A stretch of 37,065 nt of DNA from a virus. A model generated the notes under the pieces. It made no database searches. It had not been told where the DNA came from and saw only the letters and a list, made by a program, of their open reading frames with translations. This document shows positions 1 through 7,538 of this stretch, piece by piece; the first letter of the stretch is position 1; every line of letters starts with the position of its first letter. The translations under genes and the position numbers were made by a program. The stretch lies in the IMG/VR virus record IMGVR_UViG_3300025789_000087, positions 1 through 37,065 of that record, one strand, 5' to 3'.

Positions 1-1847
1 GGTAGAACGGCTTGCTCAGTACTTGGAACGCTAGGTTCACTTGCTCCGGCGATAGGTTCATTTTGGGTCTCCTGTGGTATTGCTTGAAATTCTGGGCGGG
101 CTAAAAACTGTTCTACATTGTTTCTTGCTTTTTCGCTTGTAGTTTTATCTGCGTATGCTTCTAATACTGTTTTTACTTCAGCAGCATCAGATGGGTTTGT
201 AATATCTTTGCCGTGTATTAACTTGTTTCTAATAAACGTTGCGGTAGGACCAATACCCAAAGCTTTAAATGTACTATCATCAATCTTTGTACCAACGTCT
301 TGTGGTGTGGTTTTAACTGGCTTGGCCCTAACAACTGGTTCAGCAATAGGAGGTGCGCCAAATAAGTCTGGCTGTTGTTGGTCTTCTATTCCTGCTACAG
401 GTGGGGCTGGTTGTAAATCTAAATCAGCTTGCTTAGAACTTAAAAACTTTTTAAGACGTTTTGAAGCATCACGAGCTTGATTAGCAAGTACTTTTTCACC
501 TTTAACTACAGAAGCTTCTGCCTGCTTTGTAGGTTCACCCTGCTCATTAAATAAGCCAAGTTGTGTGCCTGTTAACTCTTTTGGTTTAGCTTTAGCCGCT
601 TTAGCTTCTTCTTTACCCTGAGCTTTAATTGCTTCCGCATCGTATAGTTGTGAGTACGGACCAGTTTCTAAACCCGGTAATTGTCCTTGCGTTTGAGCTT
701 GTTGGTATTGGTCAATATCCATTCCAGCAGCATCAGCTTGTGCTTTTAAGTCAGCGGCTTGTTGGTAAGCTTGGGTACGTCCAGCACGTCTTTGCATGGC
801 TTCGTTATACTGACCTTGTCGACGAGCAGCTTCTGTTGTACCTGTTCCAATACCTAGAGGACCTGCGGATACCGCACCACGAACTGATGATTCAATAACA
901 CGATCCCAATCTTTGCTATCAAATACTTGGGGATTATTACCTATAAACTTCTCTGCGGATAAACTAATAGCTTCTTGGGCACCCTCAGTTAATCCTTCAT
1001 AACCCATGTCTTTTAGTACATTAGCGGCAATAGAACGAACTAAGCCTTTTTCCATGCCAGATTTTTCTAGCAACTTTTCAACGATTCCAACTTTAACTGG
1101 ACCTGATACGCTTTGCAATAATTTGGTAGGCAATACAGAATCTAAAGCTGCTGACGCAGAACCCCATAACATGCCAGCACCAGGAGCTAATTCCCCAGTT
1201 TTATCGTATATGTTTTGAAATACTTCTGGAGCATTTTGTGCGTAAGAGCCTAGATATACACCAACGTGCTGACCCATTTGCCCTGCGGCTTTAATTTGTG
1301 GTAAAGACTTTAGTAGACCTTGCTGTATAAAAGAAGCTGCTTCATTTTCAGCTAGTCCTTTGGCGGCAGCCTCAGCAGTTAATTGGGCAGCAACTTTACC
1401 AGCAGCAACCCTAGTAGCAACTGCTTCTACACCAACTCCAGGAATAAGGGAAGTAAGTAAATTAGGTACGTTTTCTACAAAGTTTTCTAATACAAAACCA
1501 GGAATATCTGCTATACCTTTTACATCTGATAAAGAGCCATACTGAGGTGCATACTTAGCAGCAATTAAATCTTGGGTTTGTTTAGCTTCCGCCATCTGCT
1601 CTTTAGCATACTCATCATAACCTAAAGCACTTCCAACCATAGCTGGAATAATGTCGCCAAAAGTAGATTTAGTTTGCTCTATGCCACGATGCAAAGCGCG
1701 ACCAGCTTGTTCCCCGTAGGTTAATTCACCTTTAGGAATTTCAAAACCATGTTGTTTAGATAATGATTCTAACTGGGCGTCAAATTGGTCTTGTGTTAGG
1801 TTATCAGCAAAATTAGTTGGCCCAATTTTTGGTAGGTCTATTAGCAT
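1..1847 (-). CDS. Large internal virion/ejection-type protein (C-terminus outside window)
   Basis: The reading frame is open from an ATG at 1847 to the left edge, giving about 615 residues with no stop. It starts MLIDLPKIGPTNFADNL, three bases after the stop of the transglycosylase gene. The first ~250 residues are alanine-rich and helical, with amphipathic or hydrophobic stretches such as PGFVLENFVENVPNLLTSL. A segment reading YEGLTEGAQEAI resembles one I associate with large phage ejection or polyvalent proteins. The later part is rich in Q, A and K, suggesting coiled coil. Its place after the transglycosylase, S74 and GNAT-like genes fits an internal core protein ejected with DNA, as T7 gp15/gp16 are. 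That role is inferred from context and composition, because I see no catalytic motif in the visible part. Confidence 0.75.
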   Translation of the reverse strand, partial: MLIDLPKIGPTNFADNLTQDQFDAQLESLSKQHGFEIPKGELTYGEQAGRALHRGIEQTKSTFGDIIPAMVGSALGYDEYAKEQMAEAKQTQDLIAAKYAPQYGSLSDVKGIADIPGFVLENFVENVPNLLTSLIPGVGVEAVATRVAAGKVAAQLTAEAAAKGLAENEAASFIQQGLLKSLPQIKAAGQMGQHVGVYLGSYAQNAPEVFQNIYDKTGELAPGAGMLWGSASAALDSVLPTKLLQSVSGPVKVGIVEKLLEKSGMEKGLVRSIAANVLKDMGYEGLTEGAQEAISLSAEKFIGNNPQVFDSKDWDRVIESSVRGAVSAGPLGIGTGTTEAARRQGQYNEAMQRRAGRTQAYQQAADLKAQADAAGMDIDQYQQAQTQGQLPGLETGPYSQLYDAEAIKAQGKEEAKAAKAKPKELTGTQLGLFNEQGEPTKQAEASVVKGEKVLANQARDASKRLKKFLSSKQADLDLQPAPPVAGIEDQQQPDLFGAPPIAEPVVRAKPVKTTPQDVGTKIDDSTFKALGIGPTATFIRNKLIHGKDITNPSDAAEVKTVLEAYADKTTSEKARNNVEQFLARPEFQAIPQETQNEPIAGASEPSVPSTEQAVL

Positions 1848-1849
1848 TT

Positions 1850-3766
1850 TTAACCGCCAGAGGTATCGTCAAGCCCTAGTGTACTATATTGTCTAATGCG
1901 ATCTCTTTCCATGTCGTTATATGCTTTTTGTAAACTAGGTGTAACCGCCCAATTCTTGCCGTATTTTTCTGTAAACTGCTTTTGTAATGCTGCTTGACCA
2001 TTAGGACCAGTATCGTTGGAGTAGGCAGTTTGTGCTTTAATGCCAGCTAAATTAGCGGCTGCAGTAGCTCTTTGACCAGCAACACCTAACATACCAGAAC
2101 GATATTTTTCATTAGCGGCATCTACTTTAATTTGGCGGGCTAATGCATCTCTACGAGATTGCTCAAGAAGTTCCGCACGGGATAGACCAAGGCGACCTGT
2201 AAGCTGTGCATTTTCATCAGCAATTTGAGACTTACGTGCATCAGCCAATGTAGAAATACCTTTAGAGGCTCCTTGACCGATATTAGCTAAGGCATAAGGC
2301 GAAGTACCGCCCATCATACCAAGACCAGCTTGTAACAAAGCCATGTAATTATCAATATGTTTTTGGTTTTTAGAGCTAGTTTCACGTTCTCTTAACATAT
2401 CACGCAAAGAGGAAATATCCTCGTCTCCACGACCAGCTTTAGTTGCTGCAGCAATTTTATCTTCAATATTTGGTTCAGCATTTGTAGGGGCAGCATTACG
2501 ACCTAGTTCTGCATCAGTTGGGCCCATTGGCTGGTTAGAAGGTGTTGCACTAGGTGCAGGTGCTTGTTGTTTTTCTTGAGAACGAACATATTTGTCGTAA
2601 TACGGAGTCATACTGCTTGAAGACCCACCAAAAGCTTCTTCTGGGATATAAGGAACATTAAGACCAGTTGCACGTAAAGGACGAACAATACCAGTATTAG
2701 CTGCACCCATAACACCACGTACAGGCAATGTAACTACGTCTGCAGCAGAAGCCCCAAGTTTTTTAAGACCCATCATAAAGTCTTCTTTATCTTGTTTCTG
2801 TTGAGCATCAGCAGGAGTACCGCCTTCTTCAAAAGCAACAACGCCGCCGCTAGCTAATTTCATGATACCGCCTTCAGCTGCTCTTATATACCCTCTTGTT
2901 TCTCCAGGAACTTTGGAAGGATCTGCACCGGTAGATAGCCATTTGTCTACATTACCTTGACCCCAGTTATAAGCCATAGCAGCTAATCTTTGGTCCCCGC
3001 CATAATGTTTTAATAGACTAGCAGTCATCTTAGCAGCTGCAGGTAAAGCCTGATCCATATTCATTGGGTCAATACCATACTGTTTAGCAGTCTCAGGCAT
3101 AAATTGGGCAATACCTTTAGCGCCTGCTTTAGATACTGCGGACTCAGGGTGTTCTAAACCGCCTGTTTCTTTGGCAATCATATGCAAAAATAAATCTTCT
3201 GGGATGCCAGCTTTTGATGCCGCAGAACGAATTTCTTTTTCGTACTTGTGTTTTTTGTTGGTAAATTGGATACCTTCTCCGCCTTTTTTATCAGCATCGA
3301 TACCAATACCTTTACTAGGGGCTGCTGAAATACCAAAACTTTCTTCGCCACCTTCTGGTTCTTCTTGCATTTGGGCTTGGAACTTATGGAGCATAGCCAT
3401 GTCTTGATCTTCTTGCGGATCACTTTCATCGTCTTCTGGTAGACCACCTTCAGCAAAAGCAACAATACCACCGCCTGCCATACCACCTTCTGGTAAATTA
3501 CTTTGTGCAGATTCGATACCCTGTGGCTGGGCTTGAGCCATCATTTGTGGCTGTGCTTGTGGGGCAGACTCTTGCATAATCTGCTGGGCAATAGGGGGTT
3601 GCTTAGGAGCCTGTGGGGTTTGTGCAGCTTTTTCTTGCTGTAATTTATCTTGGATTAAAGGAATGCCAACATACGCAGGAAGCGTACCATCTTGCACGGC
3701 TTGATGTAGTTGTTGAACAGATAATTTTTGCGCATCACCCATGCGGCTCATTAAGCTACCAATCAT
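1850..3766 (-). CDS. Virion-associated lytic transglycosylase (SLT domain)
   Basis: This 638-residue protein carries a lysozyme-like SLT domain at about residues 178-296. E200 in IAKETGG is the likely catalytic glutamate. It is followed by the family motifs GAKGIAQFMPETA (215-227) and AMAYNWGQGNVDKW. Such domains cleave the glycan backbone of peptidoglycan and in virions open a local hole for DNA entry. The domain is flanked by two glycine motifs of the form GGxVAFxEGG, near residues 98-108 and 306-316. The first ~140 residues are Q/M/E-rich and look disordered, and the C-terminal half is helical and A/Q-rich. The gene overlaps the upstream S74-domain gene by 4 bases and leads into a large ejection-type protein. 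A virion-borne enzyme is more likely than a lysis endolysin, since a GH19 enzyme sits with the spanins elsewhere. Confidence 0.9.
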   Translation of the reverse strand: MIGSLMSRMGDAQKLSVQQLHQAVQDGTLPAYVGIPLIQDKLQQEKAAQTPQAPKQPPIAQQIMQESAPQAQPQMMAQAQPQGIESAQSNLPEGGMAGGGIVAFAEGGLPEDDESDPQEDQDMAMLHKFQAQMQEEPEGGEESFGISAAPSKGIGIDADKKGGEGIQFTNKKHKYEKEIRSAASKAGIPEDLFLHMIAKETGGLEHPESAVSKAGAKGIAQFMPETAKQYGIDPMNMDQALPAAAKMTASLLKHYGGDQRLAAMAYNWGQGNVDKWLSTGADPSKVPGETRGYIRAAEGGIMKLASGGVVAFEEGGTPADAQQKQDKEDFMMGLKKLGASAADVVTLPVRGVMGAANTGIVRPLRATGLNVPYIPEEAFGGSSSSMTPYYDKYVRSQEKQQAPAPSATPSNQPMGPTDAELGRNAAPTNAEPNIEDKIAAATKAGRGDEDISSLRDMLRERETSSKNQKHIDNYMALLQAGLGMMGGTSPYALANIGQGASKGISTLADARKSQIADENAQLTGRLGLSRAELLEQSRRDALARQIKVDAANEKYRSGMLGVAGQRATAAANLAGIKAQTAYSNDTGPNGQAALQKQFTEKYGKNWAVTPSLQKAYNDMERDRIRQYSTLGLDDTSGG

Positions 3767-5016
3767 ATGCGCTCCATCTTAATACCAAGCATGTCGTATT
3801 TAACACCCAAGAATCCATTATCCATCTCAACAACAGCCTCAGGCATAATCTTTTGTACTTCTTGCGCCATAACACCGCTGTACCAGCCTTCACCGCATTC
3901 AGCTTTAAATGGAGGTTTGTATTCAAAATGATACAAATTAATACCCATTGGCAATGTACCAACCAATCTAAGGTTTTGCTTAGTGCGAACATCAGAAGTA
4001 GTGCCAGAACTACCACCACCCATTGCATTGTAAAGACCTAAACCAGCAATACCTGTGGTACCAAGTCCAGCAATTTGTGAGGCAGTGCTAGGAGCAGCTT
4101 GATATGTTTGGGTAGTAGAAGACTGCATAGGCAAGCCATGCAGCAAGTTAGACATATTGGAAAGTTGCAACATTGGGTACTGTTGTTGGGCAGCATAGTT
4201 CTGAATAGCTTGGTTAATAATGTTTTGTTGCTGACCTTGCTGCACTGCACCTTGTTGGGCTTGTGCATTAAGAATGCCAGATTGAGCTTGCAATTGTTGC
4301 CCACCAATACCAGCTAATGCATTAGCGCCAGAAATACCTTGACCAGCACCTTGTAAACCTAAACCAGCTACTTGGTTCATTTGGTTTTGTGCATTTTGGA
4401 ATGCTTGACTATAGGCATTACCAACCAACTGGTTTTGAGCCAGCATTTGGTTTTGGCTATTTAAAGAATTAGCTAACTGCTCACGAGTACCACCAAAGGC
4501 ACCTGATTTAGTAGCTGCACTTTGTTCTTGTTGCCCTGCAATACCATACTGTTGGTTTAATAAATCTAATGATGGGGCTAAAGTATTTTGCAAATATGGA
4601 TTCATATAAGCAGCAACAGCATTAGGGTTTGTAGATTGGTTTTGTAAATTCTGACCAGCCATTAAAGATTCAGCTGTACCCATTCCAGCAGCACCAGTAG
4701 CGGCATTATATTGACCTGGAACTTGTAAATTAGATACGCCCTGTTGGGCTTGTTGCTGCAATGGACTAAAAGGTGCAACAGCAGCTTGGGCTTGATCTTG
4801 AGCAGAATTAGTGATATTGCCGCTAGCATCTACAGTAGCACCATAAGGTACATACGGTTTAAACCCGCTTACGTTACCACTAGGGTCGTAATTATATATT
4901 TGTTGCTGGGCAGTGCCCAACATGGTTTCCACATACGGTTGTACATATGTAGGTAAATTCGACGTATTAGTTGTCGATGTTGTTGGTCCGCCACCACCTG
5001 ATCCGCCGCCACCCAT
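3763..5016 (-). CDS. Q/N/A-rich virion protein with C-terminal S74-type chaperone domain
   Basis: This 417-residue protein begins with a glycine stretch (MGGGGSGGGGPTT). It continues as a long Q-, A- and N-rich segment (about 20-330) with recurring QxQ and NxQ patterns typical of helical fibrous or core proteins. The last 77 residues match the intramolecular chaperone/autoprotease family (Peptidase_S74) seen on tailspikes and fibres. SDVRTKQNL at 341-349 supplies the conserved Ser341 and Lys346 dyad, followed by YHFEYK, GVMAQEVQKIMPEAV and VKYDML. In that family the domain drives trimerisation and then cuts itself off before the serine. A short shaft-less partner is unusual for S74 and its position among ejection genes is odd. 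It could instead be a short fibre. The S74 call is firm and the role is not. Confidence 0.85.
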   Translation of the reverse strand: MGGGGSGGGGPTTSTTNTSNLPTYVQPYVETMLGTAQQQIYNYDPSGNVSGFKPYVPYGATVDASGNITNSAQDQAQAAVAPFSPLQQQAQQGVSNLQVPGQYNAATGAAGMGTAESLMAGQNLQNQSTNPNAVAAYMNPYLQNTLAPSLDLLNQQYGIAGQQEQSAATKSGAFGGTREQLANSLNSQNQMLAQNQLVGNAYSQAFQNAQNQMNQVAGLGLQGAGQGISGANALAGIGGQQLQAQSGILNAQAQQGAVQQGQQQNIINQAIQNYAAQQQYPMLQLSNMSNLLHGLPMQSSTTQTYQAAPSTASQIAGLGTTGIAGLGLYNAMGGGSSGTTSDVRTKQNLRLVGTLPMGINLYHFEYKPPFKAECGEGWYSGVMAQEVQKIMPEAVVEMDNGFLGVKYDMLGIKMERI

Positions 5017-5025
5017 AAGGTTCTC

Positions 5026-5439
5026 CTAAATTTTTGTTTCTACTAGCAGGGTGCGTTCAACAAACCCATACCGTTTCCATAAACGAGCGATAGATGGTTT
5101 TGCCATCCCTTGAATTTTTGTTGCTCCGTTAGCTTTCAAAATATCGCTCATCTGTTTAAATGTTTCTTTATTAGATATTAATTTACCGCCAATAAAAGTA
5201 ATAAAAGCAACCCTATCGTTTGGGTAGTTAATAAAAGAAGAGGCTGCTGCACCATGTATTACTCCTTCTTCATCTATTGCTACCATTAATACCCACTGCC
5301 CAACATTAACCAATAATTTAATCTGATCTAATGTGTAATCACCAAAACCGTTTTCCATTGCAGCCAGCACATACTTTTCTATTAAAGGCCATGTTTGAGC
5401 TGCATGCGTATTAGCTACATAACGGACAGTTAAGTTCAT
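5026..5439 (-). CDS. GNAT-fold-like small virion/ejection-region protein
   Basis: The 137-residue protein has the length and pattern of an N-acetyltransferase fold: a strand with WVLMVAIDEEGVIHGAAAS, then VAFITFIGGKLI, then a helix, then ATKIQGMAKPSIARLWKRYGFVERTLLVE. The last stretch resembles the GNAT end, where a Y/F-GF turn precedes the final strand. Comparable short GNAT-like proteins occur beside internal virion genes in podoviruses, where T7 gp13 is the classical counterpart. I do not see a clear acetyl-CoA pyrophosphate loop (Q/RxxGxG/A), so it may be a structural derivative without activity. It overlaps the upstream gene by 4 bases. Confidence 0.6.
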   Translation of the reverse strand: MNLTVRYVANTHAAQTWPLIEKYVLAAMENGFGDYTLDQIKLLVNVGQWVLMVAIDEEGVIHGAAASSFINYPNDRVAFITFIGGKLISNKETFKQMSDILKANGATKIQGMAKPSIARLWKRYGFVERTLLVETKI

Positions 5440-6557
5440 GCTGGTAAAAAGCCCCCTGCTTTAATTTGTTTGCCTTGTGCTTTACGACCAGTACGTGCAT
5501 GACGAACTTTATCCATCATCTTATATAAATGCTTTGCACCTGCATCAGTGGAGCCATTACCTAAATGAGATACTACATCGGCGGGTACAACAAACTCACC
5601 ATCAGCAAGACGGGCAGGCTGCGAGCCACCAATAGTTGCATGGATATCATCACTCATACCATCGCCACGACCTTTTAAAAGACCTGCAATACCACCAGAA
5701 GCCATCATTTGTGTAGGCTCACCTGTTAATGGGTTAGTTGATGGTTCGTTACTATCCATTTGGGCATTTTGTGCGCCTACTGGCATTTGGGATGGGGTAT
5801 TATATTGAGGTGTTTGTTGCTGACTCATTGGATATGCACCACCGGACATAAAGTCTACATTTGGGGGCATTGCTTGGGTAATTCCGCCAGCAGCATAATG
5901 AGGCACATAAACACTTCCTGGTGCATATGAAGGAGTAGATGGAGTAAATGCACCTGGGCTGTAATGTAATTGTGTAAGAGGTCCAGTATATGGGGCAGCA
6001 TTTGGATTTTGTGCGCCTTTAATTGGGGCACCAATAGTACCAGCCAAATAACCACCACCCACATCAGCAGCCAAGCCCATATTAGAAAGGCCTGTACCAA
6101 AAGCACCACCTAAACCAGAACCTACTGCACCAGTAGTAGCACCAGCCCCTAAAGAGCCAGTAGCCGCAGCAGGTAAACCTAAACCAGAAATACCGGCTGT
6201 AGGAGCCATTAAACCCCCCACTGCTCCGTTACCTGCTCCAATACCTACGCCAGTAGATGCACCAGTTAAACCAAATCCACCACCAGAACCTAAAGCGGCA
6301 TCAGTAAGAGCCGTACCAGTAGCTGCAGGAGCCGCGCCAGCAACAGCGCCAGGAACCAAAGTAGTAGAATCAGCAACAGCACTACCAGCAGCGCCAGCAC
6401 CAGCCCCACCAGCAAATCCACCAGTAACGGCACCTAAAGCACCGCCCATTAAAGCCCCTTTTAAGGGATCGCCACCTTGCGCAGCAGAAGAAGCACCACC
6501 CACACCAGCACCGATAAGGGCGCTGATTGCCATTGTTTCGCCGATTCCAGCATCCAT
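5436..6557 (-). CDS. Glycine/alanine-rich virion protein with conserved C-terminal LADGEFVVPADVVS domain
   Basis: This is a 373-residue protein. Residues ~9-200 are extremely G/A-rich with glycine-zipper-like stretches (for example GALGAVTGGFAGGAGAG). The middle is rich in P, Y and Q. The C-terminal ~90 residues form a distinct conserved-looking domain: MASGGIAGLLKGRGDGMSDD at 285-304, then LADGEFVVPADVVSHLGNGS (313-332) and a basic tail. I associate this end with structural proteins of many uncultured podoviruses, although its function is not known to me. A membrane-interacting or ejection role is plausible from the glycine zipper and the context. An alternative start is the ATG at codon 9. 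The ~40-base gap upstream is one of the few intergenic spaces in this part of the operon. Confidence 0.7.
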   Translation of the reverse strand: MDAGIGETMAISALIGAGVGGASSAAQGGDPLKGALMGGALGAVTGGFAGGAGAGAAGSAVADSTTLVPGAVAGAAPAATGTALTDAALGSGGGFGLTGASTGVGIGAGNGAVGGLMAPTAGISGLGLPAAATGSLGAGATTGAVGSGLGGAFGTGLSNMGLAADVGGGYLAGTIGAPIKGAQNPNAAPYTGPLTQLHYSPGAFTPSTPSYAPGSVYVPHYAAGGITQAMPPNVDFMSGGAYPMSQQQTPQYNTPSQMPVGAQNAQMDSNEPSTNPLTGEPTQMMASGGIAGLLKGRGDGMSDDIHATIGGSQPARLADGEFVVPADVVSHLGNGSTDAGAKHLYKMMDKVRHARTGRKAQGKQIKAGGFLPA

Positions 6558-6599
6558 ATTAGTACTTTCTAGGGTTAGACTTGACTGATTTTAGCATAA

Positions 6600-7538
6600 T
6601 TAAGTCTTGATAATAAAGTTAATACCGAGGTATGGGGGCAAATTAGCCCCTGTTGCGCTTCCACCTTGTGTATTGCTAGAAGCTGTAATACCAGTAGTTT
6701 GTGGGTTATTAGTATTGTCTGTACGTTTTGTATACAAGTTTACGCCACCACCAGAAGTAGTGGAAGTAGCATCATAAGAGAATCCGCTTTGTACGTTATA
6801 TCCACCTTGGCTTGCTACTTGGTCATCCGCACCAAAAATGTGTTGGTGTCCTGGGTCATTAATGTTAATACCATGACTATGAGCTACTAAAGTAGCATCT
6901 GCAGAACCGCCTGTAGCACCAATAGTTGTACCATATGGCATACGATTTACATAGTTAGGAAGTAAAAAAGACCCACCAGAACCGCCAAAAGTATATCCAA
7001 TTACCGAAAATAATGCCGCATAAGTAGATGTAGAGTATGACCCACCATTACATAGCAAATACCCAGTAGGGGCACTAGTAGTAGGCCACATCTGAATAGC
7101 ACCCGTCATAACAGACGCAACTCCTGAGGAAGACCCTGTACCACCATTTGCTACACTTAAAACCCCACCCAGAGTAATTGCCCCAGTTGTAGCAGTAGAT
7201 GGAGTTAGTCCAGTAGTACCACCACTAAATGAAGATACGGAAGCAGAAGCTGGGACAGCTGTAATCCAAGTAGAACCATTCCAATAAACAGGATATCCGA
7301 GAGTAGTATCAAAATATGGTTGCCCAATCGGAAGAGGTGCTTGCACATTACTAACTGGTCTATCTGCAGTAGCGCCATAAAAAGGCAGACCTGTTGCTTG
7401 GGTAAAATTATCTATCTGCGTAAAATAAAGACGCAAAGCATTAAGCATCTGGTCTATATAGTGCTGAGTATACTCAGTTGGTGCAATAGGTAAGTTAGGG
7501 GCTTGTGTGCCTTTTAATAATATATTTTTACCAGCCAT
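6600..7538 (-). CDS. Tail fibre with phage tail collar domain
   Basis: This 312-residue protein has a helical N-terminus (TEYTQHYIDQMLNALRLYFT, residues 21-40) that probably docks on the tail. A linker follows with PLPIGQPYFDTTLGYPVYWNG, a pattern common in phage fibre connectors. A Tail Collar domain covers about 146-207 (GAIQMWPTTSAPTGYLLCNG, YAALFSVIGYTFGG, FLLPNYVNRMPYGT). The C-terminus has the His-rich loops usual in this family (VAHSHGI, DPGHQHIFG) and ends NLPPYLGINFIIKT. Collar proteins are receptor-recognition or fibre-tip components outside the particle. The gene overlaps the upstream tail gene by one base in a TAATG arrangement. Confidence 0.88.
   Translation of the reverse strand: MAGKNILLKGTQAPNLPIAPTEYTQHYIDQMLNALRLYFTQIDNFTQATGLPFYGATADRPVSNVQAPLPIGQPYFDTTLGYPVYWNGSTWITAVPASASVSSFSGGTTGLTPSTATTGAITLGGVLSVANGGTGSSSGVASVMTGAIQMWPTTSAPTGYLLCNGGSYSTSTYAALFSVIGYTFGGSGGSFLLPNYVNRMPYGTTIGATGGSADATLVAHSHGININDPGHQHIFGADDQVASQGGYNVQSGFSYDATSTTSGGGVNLYTKRTDNTNNPQTTGITASSNTQGGSATGANLPPYLGINFIIKT

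Noticed and set aside
3171-4317. Several overlapping plus- and minus-strand frames inside the SLT and S74 genes
   Set aside because: They overlap strongly supported genes with domain motifs and lack their own starts or family features.
6558-6599. Possible terminator or promoter in the 42-base gap
   Set aside because: No stable hairpin with T-tract and no convincing -35/-10 pair; it appears to be a plain spacer.
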